DNA of 64,000 bases. It comes from JAJYIV01 sp964499955. Lineage in GTDB: Bacteria > Patescibacteriota > Patescibacteriia > UBA9934 > GWF2-40-263. Within the stretch, counting starts at the first letter, position 1; each line of letters opens with the position of its first letter. Shown piece after piece: positions 1-8,779 of this stretch. The stretch lies in the NCBI GenBank assembly GCA_964499955.1, contig CAZCMI010000002.1:1-64000 (forward strand). Reading direction: 5' to 3'. Made by a program: the position numbers and the translations under genes. The notes under the pieces were generated by a model that worked only from the letters and a program-made list of their open reading frames with translations, was not told the DNA's origin and ran no database searches.

Positions 1-89
1 CGCGCGAACAGGTCGCGGTCGGCGACACCGAAACGTACGAAGCCCGCTGCATCCGCTGCTTCGAACCGCCGGCCGACGCACTGCCGTAG
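1..89 (+). CDS. tdk: Thymidine kinase, C-terminal end (partial)
   Basis: The window opens inside a plus-strand gene whose last 28 codons end at TAG 87-89. The residues VGDTETYEARCIRCF resemble the C-terminal zinc-binding tail of type II thymidine kinases, where a Tyr-Glu-x-Arg-Cys stretch supplies zinc ligands. Thymidine kinase phosphorylates thymidine for nucleotide salvage. Most of the gene lies upstream of the window, so the call rests on this short tail only. A strong intrinsic terminator follows. Confidence 0.55.
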   Translation, partial: REQVAVGDTETYEARCIRCFEPPADALP

Positions 90-101
90 CCGAACACGCT
101 C

Positions 102-135
102 CGCCTCCCTGCCTGCTCCGGGGGAGGCGTTTTCT
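102..135 (+). terminator. Intrinsic terminator after thymidine kinase
   Basis: CGCCTCCC pairs with GGGAGGCG across a 12-base loop and is followed by a T-rich run, 13 bases after the stop codon. Confidence 0.8.
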
Positions 136-154
136 TTTCACCCGCCCGCGCGAC

Positions 155-913
155 TTACCGCGCCGCGTATTCGTCCATCAACCGCCGCACCGTGCCGTCG
201 GCGACGAGGCGTTCGAGCAGTTGGTTCATTTCTTCCACGCGGTCCGCGAGCGGCGAGCGCTTGGAAACGGCCATGTGGAACGGGACTTCGGCGGCCAGCG
301 CGGGCAAGGCGGCGACGTTCCGTTCGCCCGCGGCGATTTCACGCTCCCCGGCGAACGCGCCGTACAAGACGTAGTCCGCTTCTCCCGCTTCCAACCGGTC
401 GAACGCTTCCGCCACGTCCGGCACGACGGCGAACGTCAGATGTTCGTCAATGAACGCGTCGAGCGCGATGCCGTAGCTGTCGCCCACCGTGCCCACGCCG
501 TTCTTCCCCGCCAAATCCTCCCAGCTGCCATAGGCGAAGGGCTGGTCCGCGCGGGTGAACACGGCGATCGGATCCGTCACGTAGGCGTCGGTATACGCCA
601 GGTACTCCCGGCGCTCGTCCGTGTCGTACGCGGCCACGATCACGTCCACGTCCCCGGCGCGCGCGGCGGCCTGCACGTCATCCCACCCGCCGGCGAAACG
701 GGACACGCTTTCCACGCCCATTTCCTCCAAGACCATCCGCGCCAAGTCCGGCCCGGCGCCGACGATGCGCTGTCCGTCCTGGAACATGACGGGGGCCCAG
801 GCCGGATGGCCGGAAACCACGGCGGCGCCCGTTGAAGGACGGGAGAGCCAAACGCCGAAGGCGACGGCAAGAAGGACGATAACGACGGCGACGATCCAAG
901 AGGTGTTTTTCAT
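155..913 (-). CDS. Periplasmic solute-binding protein, amino-acid type (SBP_bac_3-like)
   Basis: This 252-residue protein has an N-terminal signal or anchor helix (residues 5-23) with no lipobox cysteine. A two-lobe family 3 solute-binding fold follows. Visible signatures are GAGPDLARMVLEEMG, DVDVIVAAYDTDERREYLAYT and the late AEVPFHMAVSKRSPL segment. Such proteins capture amino acids or similar small solutes for ABC importers. No permease or ATPase gene is adjacent, so the transport partner is not in view. A TATAAT box at 922-927 ends only 8 bases before ATG, suggesting a leaderless transcript. The start is divergent from ruvB. Confidence 0.75.
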   Translation of the reverse strand: MKNTSWIVAVVIVLLAVAFGVWLSRPSTGAAVVSGHPAWAPVMFQDGQRIVGAGPDLARMVLEEMGVESVSRFAGGWDDVQAAARAGDVDVIVAAYDTDERREYLAYTDAYVTDPIAVFTRADQPFAYGSWEDLAGKNGVGTVGDSYGIALDAFIDEHLTFAVVPDVAEAFDRLEAGEADYVLYGAFAGEREIAAGERNVAALPALAAEVPFHMAVSKRSPLADRVEEMNQLLERLVADGTVRRLMDEYAAR

Positions 914-921
914 ATGTGCGC

Positions 922-963
922 ATTATACCCCACCTTGCCTTCGCGTCCGCGGACTTCCATAAT
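922..963. promoter_or_regulatory. Divergent promoters for the binding-protein gene and ruvB
   Basis: On the minus strand TATAAT (927-922) lies 8 bases before the ATG at 913. On the plus strand TTGCCT (935-940), a 17-base spacer and CATAAT (958-963) lie 8 bases before the ruvB ATG at 972. Both would place transcription start at or next to the start codon. Confidence 0.7.
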
Positions 964-971
964 GCCCCTGT

Positions 972-2024
972 ATGATTGAACGCGATGATTTGGGCATGGA
1001 TGCGGAACCGGAGCGTCCCGTGGCGGAAGAGGCGGGGCCGGAGGAACGCGCGTTCGAGGCGGGGCTGCGTCCGCAGCGCCTGGCCGATTTCGTGGGACAG
1101 GAGGCGTTGAAGGAAAACTTGCATATTCTGCTGGAAGCCGCCCGCCGCCGCGAGGAGCCGCTGGAACACGTGTTGTTGTACGGCAACCCGGGCTTGGGCA
1201 AGACCACGCTGGCGCACGTCTTGGCGAATGAAATGGGCGCGAACGTGAAAGTCACCAGCGGCCCGGCGTTGGAACGCGCGGGCGACTTGGCGGCCGTTTT
1301 GTCGAATCTCGCCAAGGGCGACGTGCTGTTCATCGACGAAATCCACCGCGTGAACCGCGCCATCGAGGAAGTGCTCTACCCCGCCATGGAGGACTTCGCC
1401 CTGGACTTGGTGGTGGGCAAGGGGCCTACGGCGCGCACGCTGCGGCTGAACCTGGAACGATTCACCATCATCGGGGCCACCACCCGGCTGTCGTTGCTTT
1501 CCTCCCCGTTGCGGGACCGTTTCGGCGCCATCTACCACCTGCCGTTTTACGAAGAAGACGACATGGCGCGCATCCTCCGCCGCAGCGCGGGGCTGTTGGA
1601 CGTTCCGGCGGAAGACGCCGCCCTGGCCCTGCTTTCCTCCCGGGCCCGGCGCACGCCGCGCATCGCCAACCGGCTGCTCAAGCGCGTGCGCGACTACGCC
1701 CAGGTGAAGGCCGACGGCACGGTCACGCCGCCCGTGGCCGAAGCGGCGCTGGCGCTGCTGGACGTGGACGCCTACGGACTGGACGCGTCGGACCGGCGGC
1801 TGCTGCGGACCATCATTTCGACGTTCAACGGCGGCCCGGTTGGCCTCGGCACGCTCGCGGCCGCAACGCAGGAGGAAATTGAAACCATCGAAACGGTGTA
1901 CGAGCCGTATTTGCTGCAACTCGGGATGCTGCAACGCACGCCGCGCGGGCGCGTGGCCACGGACCGGGCGTACGTCCACCTGGGTTTCACGCCGCCTCCG
2001 CGGCCCGCCGACCGCCCGGTGTGA
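972..2024 (+). CDS. ruvB: Holliday junction branch migration ATPase RuvB
   Basis: The 350-residue protein matches RuvB along its length. RuvB is the hexameric AAA+ motor that, with RuvA, drives branch migration of Holliday junctions. Visible motifs are Walker A GNPGLGKTT near residue 75, Walker B LFIDEIHR near 118, sensor GATTR near 170 and RDRFG with the arginine finger near 185. The C-terminal winged helix contains STFNGGPVGLGTLA. The first ~25 residues form an acidic extension before the conserved FVGQ region. No ruvA or ruvC is adjacent. The promoter places the gene among the leaderless candidates. Confidence 0.97.
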   Translation: MIERDDLGMDAEPERPVAEEAGPEERAFEAGLRPQRLADFVGQEALKENLHILLEAARRREEPLEHVLLYGNPGLGKTTLAHVLANEMGANVKVTSGPALERAGDLAAVLSNLAKGDVLFIDEIHRVNRAIEEVLYPAMEDFALDLVVGKGPTARTLRLNLERFTIIGATTRLSLLSSPLRDRFGAIYHLPFYEEDDMARILRRSAGLLDVPAEDAALALLSSRARRTPRIANRLLKRVRDYAQVKADGTVTPPVAEAALALLDVDAYGLDASDRRLLRTIISTFNGGPVGLGTLAAATQEEIETIETVYEPYLLQLGMLQRTPRGRVATDRAYVHLGFTPPPRPADRPV

Positions 2025-2039
2025 TACACTGAAGGCAAT

Positions 2040-2321
2040 ATGGACCCGCAAGCCCTCACCTTCCCCATCGGCCTGGTCCTGCTGCCCTTCGCGTTGTTCT
2101 TCGTTGTCTACGCGCTGTACAGCGGGTTCAGTTACTACCATCTCGCCCGGTTCGGCGTGCAAAGCGCGGCCGCAAAAACCGTCATGGTGGCGTACGCCGT
2201 CGGTTCCGCCCTGCTCCTGCTTGGATTCCTGTTCGCCCTGCTGCGGTATGACCTGACGTTCACCGTGACGCCGTTCCAATGGCTCGACGTCGCGTCAGCG
2301 GGAACCGTCACCGGTTTCTAA
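2040..2321 (+). CDS. Small two-helix membrane protein of unknown function
   Basis: This 93-residue protein has two predicted membrane helices, about residues 9-30 and 45-65, and no catalytic motif I can recognise. It starts 15 bases after the ruvB stop. TACACT at 2025-2030 ends 9 bases before ATG and could give it a leaderless transcript of its own. It sits 6 bases upstream of the PH-domain membrane protein gene, so the two are probably cotranscribed and may act together in the membrane. Confidence 0.6.
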   Translation: MDPQALTFPIGLVLLPFALFFVVYALYSGFSYYHLARFGVQSAAAKTVMVAYAVGSALLLLGFLFALLRYDLTFTVTPFQWLDVASAGTVTGF

Positions 2322-2327
2322 TCTCGT

Positions 2328-2906
2328 ATGTTGGATCTCGCGCATCTGCCCAACCAACGCCCGGGGGAACGGACCGTCCTGTTCCTGCGGCGGCATTGGT
2401 TCACCGTGGCGGGCATCGCCGGAGCGCTCCTGATGCTCCTGGCCATTCCCCTGGTCCTCGGCCTCGCGTTCTGGCCCACCGTGTCCCGCTGGCTGGCCGA
2501 CCCGGCGCTCGGGCCGGTGGTCGTCACGCTGGCGGGCATGTACGTCCTCTCCGCGTGGCTGTTCGCCTTCCTGGAATTCACCGACTACTACCTCGACACC
2601 TGGATCGTCACCACGGAACGCATCCGCAACGTGGAACAGCACGGCCTGTTCAACCGCACGGCCTCGGAGCTGCACCTGAGCAACGTGCAGGACGTTACCT
2701 CCGAAATCCGCGGCGTCGTCCGCACCTTCTTCAACTACGGCGACGTGCACATCCAAACGGCCGGCGAACAAAAACGGTTCAACTTCAAGGGCATTGAAAA
2801 GCCGGAGGACGTGAAGCAGACCGTCTTGCGCCTGGCGCAGGAATGCAAACGGCGGCAAGGCGCCGGGCAGGCGCCGCCGCGCCATCCGTCCAGCGACGAC
2901 ACATAA
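2328..2906 (+). CDS. Bacterial PH-domain (bPH2/YdbT-like) membrane protein
   Basis: The 192-residue protein begins with a short segment ending in QRPGERTVLFLRRHW. Two membrane helices follow at about residues 26-48 and 63-84, then a bacterial pleckstrin-homology-like domain. The region DTWIVTTERIRNVEQHGLFN and the following ASELHLSNVQDVTSEI are typical of the DUF304/bPH2 family. These membrane proteins are common, but their biochemical role is not established. A convergent terminator follows directly. Confidence 0.75.
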   Translation: MLDLAHLPNQRPGERTVLFLRRHWFTVAGIAGALLMLLAIPLVLGLAFWPTVSRWLADPALGPVVVTLAGMYVLSAWLFAFLEFTDYYLDTWIVTTERIRNVEQHGLFNRTASELHLSNVQDVTSEIRGVVRTFFNYGDVHIQTAGEQKRFNFKGIEKPEDVKQTVLRLAQECKRRQGAGQAPPRHPSSDDT

Positions 2907-2935
2907 AAAACGCCCCCGCGGGGGCGTTTTTCTTT
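2905..2935. terminator. Bidirectional intrinsic terminator
   Basis: A GC stem (CGCCCCC/GGGGGCG) flanked by A and T runs separates the convergent PH-protein and SpoIID-like genes and could serve both. Confidence 0.85.
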
Positions 2936-2939
2936 CGGC

Positions 2940-4784
2940 TTAATTCCAGTATTTCGTGAGGTCCACGCCTTGGTAGAAATAGGTGAGGATGTCGCGCCAT
3001 TCCTTGCCGTTGTTGGCCTGGCACAACGCTTCCATGGCGGACATGCCGACGCCATGGCCCCACAGGGCGTAACCGCGCTGGGCGTCGCAGGGGGCGGGCA
3101 CGCTCTTAATCCACGGCACGGAGCCATTCCACACTTCGCTCCAGTCGCGCGTGCGGCCGTCGGAGCGGGAGAAGTACGGCGTGATGGCGGTCGCCCCGTC
3201 GTAGGTGACCACGACGCCGCGGGTTTCCTGCACCGATTGGACGATACGCGGGGAGACCGATTCCTGTTCGTAGCCGCGGTAGACCTGGTCGTCGGCGTAG
3301 GCAGTAACATGGAAACCTTCCGACCCGCGCTTAGTGCCGCGTTCCCAGTGGTAGAAGGCGTAGGTGCGCGCCGCCGTGATGAGGGCCTTCTGGTATTCCA
3401 GGTGCGAAATGTTCGACGTTTCGCCCAAGCCGTTCAGGTAATACTCCATCGGCAGCTCGTTGATGAGCCAGGTGCGGTCTTTGGGCGTGTTGTACCGCAG
3501 TTCCAGCACGTTGCGGAAGGTGTTGTAGGCGCGGTCCGAGGTGCGGGTGACGCGGCGGTCGAAATTCTCCACCGTGCAGACCTCGTTCGGCTGGTTCGGG
3601 ATGAACCGGATGGGGAAACTCGTGGTTTCCAGCCCCTGGCCGCGGTTGAACCAATACTTGCCGTTCTTGTAGTACGCGAGGACGCGGGCGTTGGCGGCCA
3701 GCTCGCCGAGCAGGGCACCGTTTTCGTCTTGCAAGGTCCACGGCACGCGGCAGCTGATGTCCACTTCCCAGTCGGTTTCTTCGTCCACGATGAGCACGCC
3801 GGTGCGGATCATCGGTTCTTCCATGAGCGCGGGGGCTTCCGGACCCGGCTGCACGACGGGCGCTTCGTAGGCGTGCGGGGCGTCCGAGGTGACTTCCACT
3901 GGAATGTCGATGAAGAAGTCGGGGATGGCTTGGCCGTCCACCGCCAGGGCGTAGCGCACGGTGTGGGCGCCGCTGGTGCGGGGGGCGGCGAAGGTGAAGG
4001 TAAAGAAGTCCACGCCGCCGGGAGCGATCGTCCCCTCGGCGTTGGCGGTGAGCAGGTCGGGCGCCTGCCAGGACGCGTGGCGCGTGTCCGCCGCGATGGA
4101 GAAGTTCGGCACCCGCAGTTCCCGCGTGGTCCAGGCGCGCGTGCCCGTGTTTTTGACGCCCACCGTGAAGGGCACCGACTCCCCGCCGGCGGCCGTGACG
4201 CTCCGGGCGGAACGCAGCAGCAGCAGGGCGGACAGGCCTTCTACGTCCGCCGGGGCGGACGCGGCGGGAGGCGTGGAAACGGCCGGTGCCGCTGGGGCGG
4301 CGGGCGCTTGGTCCGAAACGGTGATGTTCAAGGTGAACTGTCCGCCGGCGATCCACGCGCGGTCTTCCGCGGCCAGGTGGAAGGTCTCGGCGTACGTTCC
4401 CGCGCGCGCAGGCGCCTTCAGCGCGAAGGAAATGGTGCCGACTTCGTTGCGGGCCACCCGCGCTTCCTGCAGCCGGGCGGGCTGGATGGACCGATACCAG
4501 CTCGGGTCCGCGAAGACGCTCGTGCGGTACCGCGGGTTGAAGGTATAGATGGAAACGAAGGGACCGCTCGTATTCCCCCACACCGACGTGCCCGTGTTCT
4601 TGAATTGCAGCACCATGGTGCGCGTTTCCCCCGGCCGCATGTGAATGGTTCCTCCGCCGGTCATGGTGACCGGCATGGTGGCCCACGCGGGCGTGGCCGC
4701 GTGCACGGCAGCAACGGAAGGCAAGAACGCCCCGACCAACACAAGGCAGGAACAGATGGCGGCGAGGAAACGACGGAGGCGCAT
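2940..4784 (-). CDS. Secreted SpoIID/LytB-domain protein with NBR1-like Ig domains
   Basis: This 614-residue protein starts with a signal peptide (residues 1-29, ending VHA). Two beta-sandwich regions follow that resemble NBR1-type Ig domains; the first contains RPGETRTMVLQFKNTGTSVW and a similar KNTGTRAW segment recurs near residue 200. The C-terminal third is a SpoIID/LytB domain with YFSRSDGRTRDWSEVW and GHGVGMSAMEALCQANNGKEW. SpoIID proteins are peptidoglycan-processing enzymes in sporulators; here a cell-envelope role is inferred. A TTATAC-type -10 lies about 25 bases upstream of ATG. The start was chosen at the signal peptide because the frame stays open far upstream without coding character. 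Confidence 0.8.
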   Translation of the reverse strand: MRLRRFLAAICSCLVLVGAFLPSVAAVHAATPAWATMPVTMTGGGTIHMRPGETRTMVLQFKNTGTSVWGNTSGPFVSIYTFNPRYRTSVFADPSWYRSIQPARLQEARVARNEVGTISFALKAPARAGTYAETFHLAAEDRAWIAGGQFTLNITVSDQAPAAPAAPAVSTPPAASAPADVEGLSALLLLRSARSVTAAGGESVPFTVGVKNTGTRAWTTRELRVPNFSIAADTRHASWQAPDLLTANAEGTIAPGGVDFFTFTFAAPRTSGAHTVRYALAVDGQAIPDFFIDIPVEVTSDAPHAYEAPVVQPGPEAPALMEEPMIRTGVLIVDEETDWEVDISCRVPWTLQDENGALLGELAANARVLAYYKNGKYWFNRGQGLETTSFPIRFIPNQPNEVCTVENFDRRVTRTSDRAYNTFRNVLELRYNTPKDRTWLINELPMEYYLNGLGETSNISHLEYQKALITAARTYAFYHWERGTKRGSEGFHVTAYADDQVYRGYEQESVSPRIVQSVQETRGVVVTYDGATAITPYFSRSDGRTRDWSEVWNGSVPWIKSVPAPCDAQRGYALWGHGVGMSAMEALCQANNGKEWRDILTYFYQGVDLTKYWN

Positions 4785-4880
4785 AGGGCGAAACGGGGTT
4801 ACATAAGGAAGTATAACACGGATCACGTCGGTCGCTCGCGGCGGATTGAAAAAGCGCCCCGGAAATGCCACCATGCGCCC

Positions 4881-6311
4881 ATGTCTTCTTCCCTGGCGCG
4901 GAATTTCATCGTCCAAACGGTGGGCAAGGGCCTGTCCGTGGTGATCGGCCTGTTCACGCTGGCCGTCATTACGCGCGCCTTGGGCGCCGAGGCCTTCGGT
5001 GCGTACACCACGGCCGTCACCTTCCTGCAATTCTTCGGCGTGATCGTGGACTTCGGGCTGACGCTCGCCCTGGTGGTGATGATTTCGGAACCCGGCGCGG
5101 ACGAAGAGCGGATCACGGGGAACGTCTTCACCCTGCGGATGGCGTCCGCCGTCTTGTTGTTCGTCGTGGCACCCTTCGCCGCCCTGTTGTTTCCGTGGAG
5201 CGGCACGGTGAAGGCCGGCGTAGCCATTGGGGCCGCCGGGTACGCCTGCATGGCCGGAGCCACCTTGCTGGTGGGACTGTTCCAAAAGCACCGGCAGGCG
5301 TGGCGCGCCAGCGTCGCGGAAGTCGTGAACCGCGTCGTCTTGTTGGGCTTGTCCGCCTTGGCCATGGCCGCGGGCTGGGGCGTGGAAGCCATGCTGTGGG
5401 CGCTGACCATCGCCAACGCGTTGTACCTGGTGATGTCGCTGCGGCTGGCCCGGCCGTTGGTGGCCGTGCGGCTGCGCTTCGAATTCGACGTGTGGCGGGC
5501 GGTGCTCACGCGCAGCTGGCCGGTGGCGGTTTCGATTCTGTTCAACCTCGTCTATTTGAAGGGCGACGTGCTGCTGCTGTCCGTGTTCCGCGGGGAGGCG
5601 GACGTGGGGCTGTACGCCGCCGCATACCGCTTCATCGACGTGCTGACCGTGCTGCCGACCATGTTCATGGGCCTGCTGCTGCCGTCCTTGGTGGCGGACT
5701 GGAAAAGCGGGAAGCGGGAAGAATTCGCGCGGCACCTGTCCCGCGCCTTCGACGCCTTCGCCGTGATGTACCTGCCCATCGTGGCCGGAGCCTTCGCCCT
5801 GTCCGGCCCGCTGATGACCTTGGTGGCTGGCTCGGATTTCGCGGGGTCGGGGGCCATTTTGCGCCTGCTGATGCTGGCCTTGCCGGGGATTTTCCTCGGC
5901 GCTTTGTACGGCCACGCCGTGCTGGCCGTGAACCGCCAGCGCCGCATGATCTTCGGCTATGCCGTCTGTGCCGTCCTGTCGCTCGGCGCGTATTTCTTCC
6001 TGATTCCGCGCTTCGGTACCACGGGGGCGGCGGCCGTCACCATTGCCTCGGAGAGTTTCATTGCCCTGGCGACCTTCGGGATGGTCTTTGTTGTCTCGCA
6101 CGCCGTTCCGTCCTTGAAGATTTTCGGCAAGGCGGCCGTGGCCGCGGGATTGATGTATGGGCTGTTGAAGGTCGTGCCGGGACTGCCGGTGCTGCCCGCC
6201 ATCCTGATGGGGGCGGCGTTCTACAGCGTGCTGCTGTTCGCCTTCGGCGTGTTGCGGAAAGAACTGCTGCGCGACGTGATGCCCACGCGCTTGGCCGCGC
6301 ACAAACAATAA
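4881..6311 (+). CDS. Polysaccharide flippase (Wzx/MATE-like, MOP superfamily)
   Basis: The 476-residue protein has about 12-14 hydrophobic segments and begins with the family pattern SLARNFIVQTVGKGLSVVIG and ITRALGAEAFGAYT. It resembles polysaccharide biosynthesis exporters that flip undecaprenyl-linked oligosaccharides across the membrane. It ends one base before the O-antigen ligase-like gene, so the two form an operon for making or attaching a surface polysaccharide. The start ATG is preceded by C, an exception to the -1 T rule of this genome. An antisense frame open across the SpoIID gene is not coding. Confidence 0.85.
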   Translation: MSSSLARNFIVQTVGKGLSVVIGLFTLAVITRALGAEAFGAYTTAVTFLQFFGVIVDFGLTLALVVMISEPGADEERITGNVFTLRMASAVLLFVVAPFAALLFPWSGTVKAGVAIGAAGYACMAGATLLVGLFQKHRQAWRASVAEVVNRVVLLGLSALAMAAGWGVEAMLWALTIANALYLVMSLRLARPLVAVRLRFEFDVWRAVLTRSWPVAVSILFNLVYLKGDVLLLSVFRGEADVGLYAAAYRFIDVLTVLPTMFMGLLLPSLVADWKSGKREEFARHLSRAFDAFAVMYLPIVAGAFALSGPLMTLVAGSDFAGSGAILRLLMLALPGIFLGALYGHAVLAVNRQRRMIFGYAVCAVLSLGAYFFLIPRFGTTGAAAVTIASESFIALATFGMVFVVSHAVPSLKIFGKAAVAAGLMYGLLKVVPGLPVLPAILMGAAFYSVLLFAFGVLRKELLRDVMPTRLAAHKQ

Positions 6312-6312
6312 T

Positions 6313-7566
6313 ATGTACTCCGCCCTGCTTCTTCTTGCCGCCGCGTTGTTCACTGTCGTGGCTTGGCGGAACCGGAAAACCGGCCTGTTGTTGATTGCCG
6401 CGGCGCTGCCCGCGTATCTGCTGCGATTTTCCCTGGGACCGGTGCCGTTCACCCTGCTGGAAGCGTTCATCTTGCTCTTGGCGGGCGCGTGGATCGTACG
6501 TGGAGAATGGCGGAGCGTCGCTTCGCTTCCCCGGCCGTGGCAATGGCTGGCAGGCACATTCGTGGCGGTCGGTGGAATTGCGACGACCGTTTCCCCCGAC
6601 ACACAGGCGGCGCTGGGTGCGTTCAAAGCATACGTCGTTGAGCCGGTGCTGCTGTTCCTGGTGGCCGCCACGGTGCTGAAAACGGAAGCGGACCGGCGGG
6701 CGCTGCTCGCCTGGTTTGTTGGCGGCGCGGCGTTCGCTTCCCTGGTGGGCGTCATGCAGTTCGCCTTGGGCGCGGGCATTCCCGCGCCGTGGGACGTGGA
6801 ACGCCGGGTGACGGGGCCGTTCCCGTATCCGAACGCCTTGGGGTTGTATGCCGGGCCGGGCGCCGTGGCCGCCGCCCTGTTCGCATTCCGCGAACGCGGC
6901 CGTTCCCGTATGATGTGGATCGTGGCGGGTGCGCTGTGCGCCGCGGGCATCGCGTTGGCGCAAAGCGAAGCGGCGGCGGCGGCCGTGCTGGGCACGTTGT
7001 TCGTCGCGTCGCTGTTCGCCCCGCGCGTGCGCCGCGTTACCGTGCCGACGGCCGCGCTTCTGCTGCTCGTCATCCTCGCCGTTCCGTCCATGCGTTCCTT
7101 CGCCTGGCAGAAAGCGTCCGTACAGGACGGCTCCGGCCTCGTGCGGCGGTCGCAATGGGAGGAAACCTGGCAGTTACTGAAGGATCAGCCCGTAGCGGGC
7201 GCGGGGCTCGCCGGGTATCCGGAAGCGTTCGCGCCGTACCATCTGCGGACGGACCTCGAAATTTTCCAGTACCCCCACACGCTCATCTTCAACATTTGGA
7301 CGGAACTGGGCCTGGCGGGGCTGGCATGGTTCGCTGCTGCCGCCGCCCTGGCCGTCGCCGCCGCCCGCCGCGCCTGGCGCGCGCGCAACGCAGGCGGATT
7401 CCCCGCGCTCGCCGCCTTCGCCCTGCTCGGCCAAAGCGCCGTGCACGGCCTGGTGGACGTCCCTTATTTCAAGAACGACCTGGCGGCCCTGACCTGGCTG
7501 CTCTTCGCCCTCTTGTGCCTGGCCTATGCCGGAACCGACCAACGCGCAACCAAAGAAGGAACCTAA
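6313..7566 (+). CDS. O-antigen ligase/polymerase-like membrane protein (Wzy/WaaL family)
   Basis: The 417-residue protein has about 11 membrane helices and a large extracytoplasmic loop (about residues 250-320) carrying GSGLVRRSQWEETWQLLKDQ and HTLIFNIWTELGLAG. These match the Wzy_C/O-antigen ligase family that polymerises or ligates lipid-linked glycans. It follows the flippase by one base, and its 3' end overlaps the next gene by 41 bases, so all three are probably cotranscribed. Polymerase and ligase activities cannot be told apart from sequence alone. Confidence 0.8.
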   Translation: MYSALLLLAAALFTVVAWRNRKTGLLLIAAALPAYLLRFSLGPVPFTLLEAFILLLAGAWIVRGEWRSVASLPRPWQWLAGTFVAVGGIATTVSPDTQAALGAFKAYVVEPVLLFLVAATVLKTEADRRALLAWFVGGAAFASLVGVMQFALGAGIPAPWDVERRVTGPFPYPNALGLYAGPGAVAAALFAFRERGRSRMMWIVAGALCAAGIALAQSEAAAAAVLGTLFVASLFAPRVRRVTVPTAALLLLVILAVPSMRSFAWQKASVQDGSGLVRRSQWEETWQLLKDQPVAGAGLAGYPEAFAPYHLRTDLEIFQYPHTLIFNIWTELGLAGLAWFAAAAALAVAAARRAWRARNAGGFPALAAFALLGQSAVHGLVDVPYFKNDLAALTWLLFALLCLAYAGTDQRATKEGT

Positions 7567-8152
7567 GCTGCTGCGCGGCTCCTGCGTGCTGTGGCTGGTG
7601 GGCGTTTCGGCTGCCATCGTTTTGCTGTCCAAACTCGTAGGCATCGTGTTTCCGCCGCCGGACGTGCCGCTGTTTGAACCGGCTCCCGACGTGCACGTCT
7701 TCGCGGACCCCGCCGACGCCGAAGCGCGCGTGGGCCGCACCCTCCCTCTGCCCGCGGAAACCACCGGCGCCGCTTTCCACGCCGCGGCCTGGTACCCGAC
7801 GGACTCCCCCGTCTTCCCCGCCGGCACCCTGCACGCCGTGTACGCGAAAGACGACCGCCGCCTGTTCGACGTCGTGGAGCTGCCGGGAACGGACGCGTCC
7901 TTCTACGACCGATATGCGCCGGGCGTCCCCGGCCCGGACGCCGCCGTGGGCACTTCGGTCGGACGGGTCGTGAACCTCGGCTTGCGGCATCCCGTCTGCA
8001 TCGACGCCACGGACACCCGCCCGCTGCGCCTATGCCAAATCACCAAGCGGTTCGTCTTCGAACGGAACGGCCGCGTGGTCATCATCGCCGCGGACGGCAA
8101 CGCGCTCACCGACGGCGAACTGCTGGTGATCGCCCGGTCGATCCCGCAATAA
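7526..8152 (+). CDS. Membrane-anchored protein of unknown function
   Basis: This 208-residue protein has one N-terminal membrane helix (about residues 22-42). A soluble extracytoplasmic domain of about 160 residues follows, rich in Ala, Asp and Pro. I recognise no family. Overlap with the upstream ligase-like gene suggests translational coupling and a link to the same surface-glycan operon. The overlap start is preferred because ATG is preceded by T, as in most genes here. A terminator follows at once. Confidence 0.65.
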   Translation: MPEPTNAQPKKEPKLLRGSCVLWLVGVSAAIVLLSKLVGIVFPPPDVPLFEPAPDVHVFADPADAEARVGRTLPLPAETTGAAFHAAAWYPTDSPVFPAGTLHAVYAKDDRRLFDVVELPGTDASFYDRYAPGVPGPDAAVGTSVGRVVNLGLRHPVCIDATDTRPLRLCQITKRFVFERNGRVVIIAADGNALTDGELLVIARSIPQ

Positions 8153-8178
8153 AAAACGGCCCCGCGGGGCCGTTTTCG
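8151..8178. terminator. Bidirectional intrinsic terminator
   Basis: ACGGCCCC/GGGGCCGT stem flanked by A and T runs, between the convergent glycan operon and the DUF5652 gene. Confidence 0.85.
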
Positions 8179-8184
8179 CTTCGG

Positions 8185-8445
8185 CTATTTCTTCAGGCGG
8201 AACAAATCGCCGCCTTTGACCTTGGCGACGCCGAACAGGTAGATGATCTCCAAAATACCCACGGTGTTCACCAACAGCAGGATGACGAACCACCACGGCT
8301 GCCCGCGCCGCGCCGCATGCCACAGGGCGAGGCCTTTCCAAAAAATCGTCCAAAGGGAGAGCGCGCCGATGACCACGGCGAGTCCGGCCCCGCCGATCCC
8401 GGCACCGCCCAAAAGCGCGTTCCAATCAATACCGTTTGGGAACAT
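8185..8445 (-). CDS. DUF5652 family small membrane protein
   Basis: The 86-residue protein has two membrane helices. Its conserved segment LWTIFWKGLALWHAARRGQP and the following NTVGILEIIYLF are characteristic of DUF5652. From memory this family is found mostly in Candidate Phyla Radiation genomes, and its function is unknown. The start at MFPNGIDW is chosen over an upstream frame that would read through the tRNA-Ser gene. Confidence 0.8.
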   Translation of the reverse strand: MFPNGIDWNALLGGAGIGGAGLAVVIGALSLWTIFWKGLALWHAARRGQPWWFVILLLVNTVGILEIIYLFGVAKVKGGDLFRLKK

Positions 8446-8503
8446 AGGAAAGAAAAGAAATGAATAACGTTTCCATGATAGCAGATCTCCCAACGTCGCG
8501 CAG

Positions 8504-8532
8504 AAAAACACCCGGCATGTGCCGGGTGTTTT
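8504..8532 (-). terminator. Intrinsic terminator for tRNA-Ser
   Basis: ACACCCGGC/GCCGGGTGT stem with a T run on the minus strand, directly after the tRNA 3' end. Confidence 0.8.
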
Positions 8533-8622
<90 letters not shown>

Positions 8623-8779
8623 GTGGCGACGGCCGGTTCAAACGCCGCCGTTTCCGGCGGACGGTGCGCGAACGGTAGCACGGCGGAACGGCCGGGTCAA
8701 TCGGCCGCCGCGACATGGAATTTTCCCCTTCGCTCCGCTATAATTACGGCAGAAGTCGGACGAAACCGATTCACTCTGT

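Noticed and set aside
2970..4860. Long open frames antisense to the SpoIID gene, joined in frame to the flippase
   Set aside because: GC-rich antisense frames stay open by codon bias. The sequence is Arg/Gly/Val-rich with no domain, and the flippase begins at 4881.
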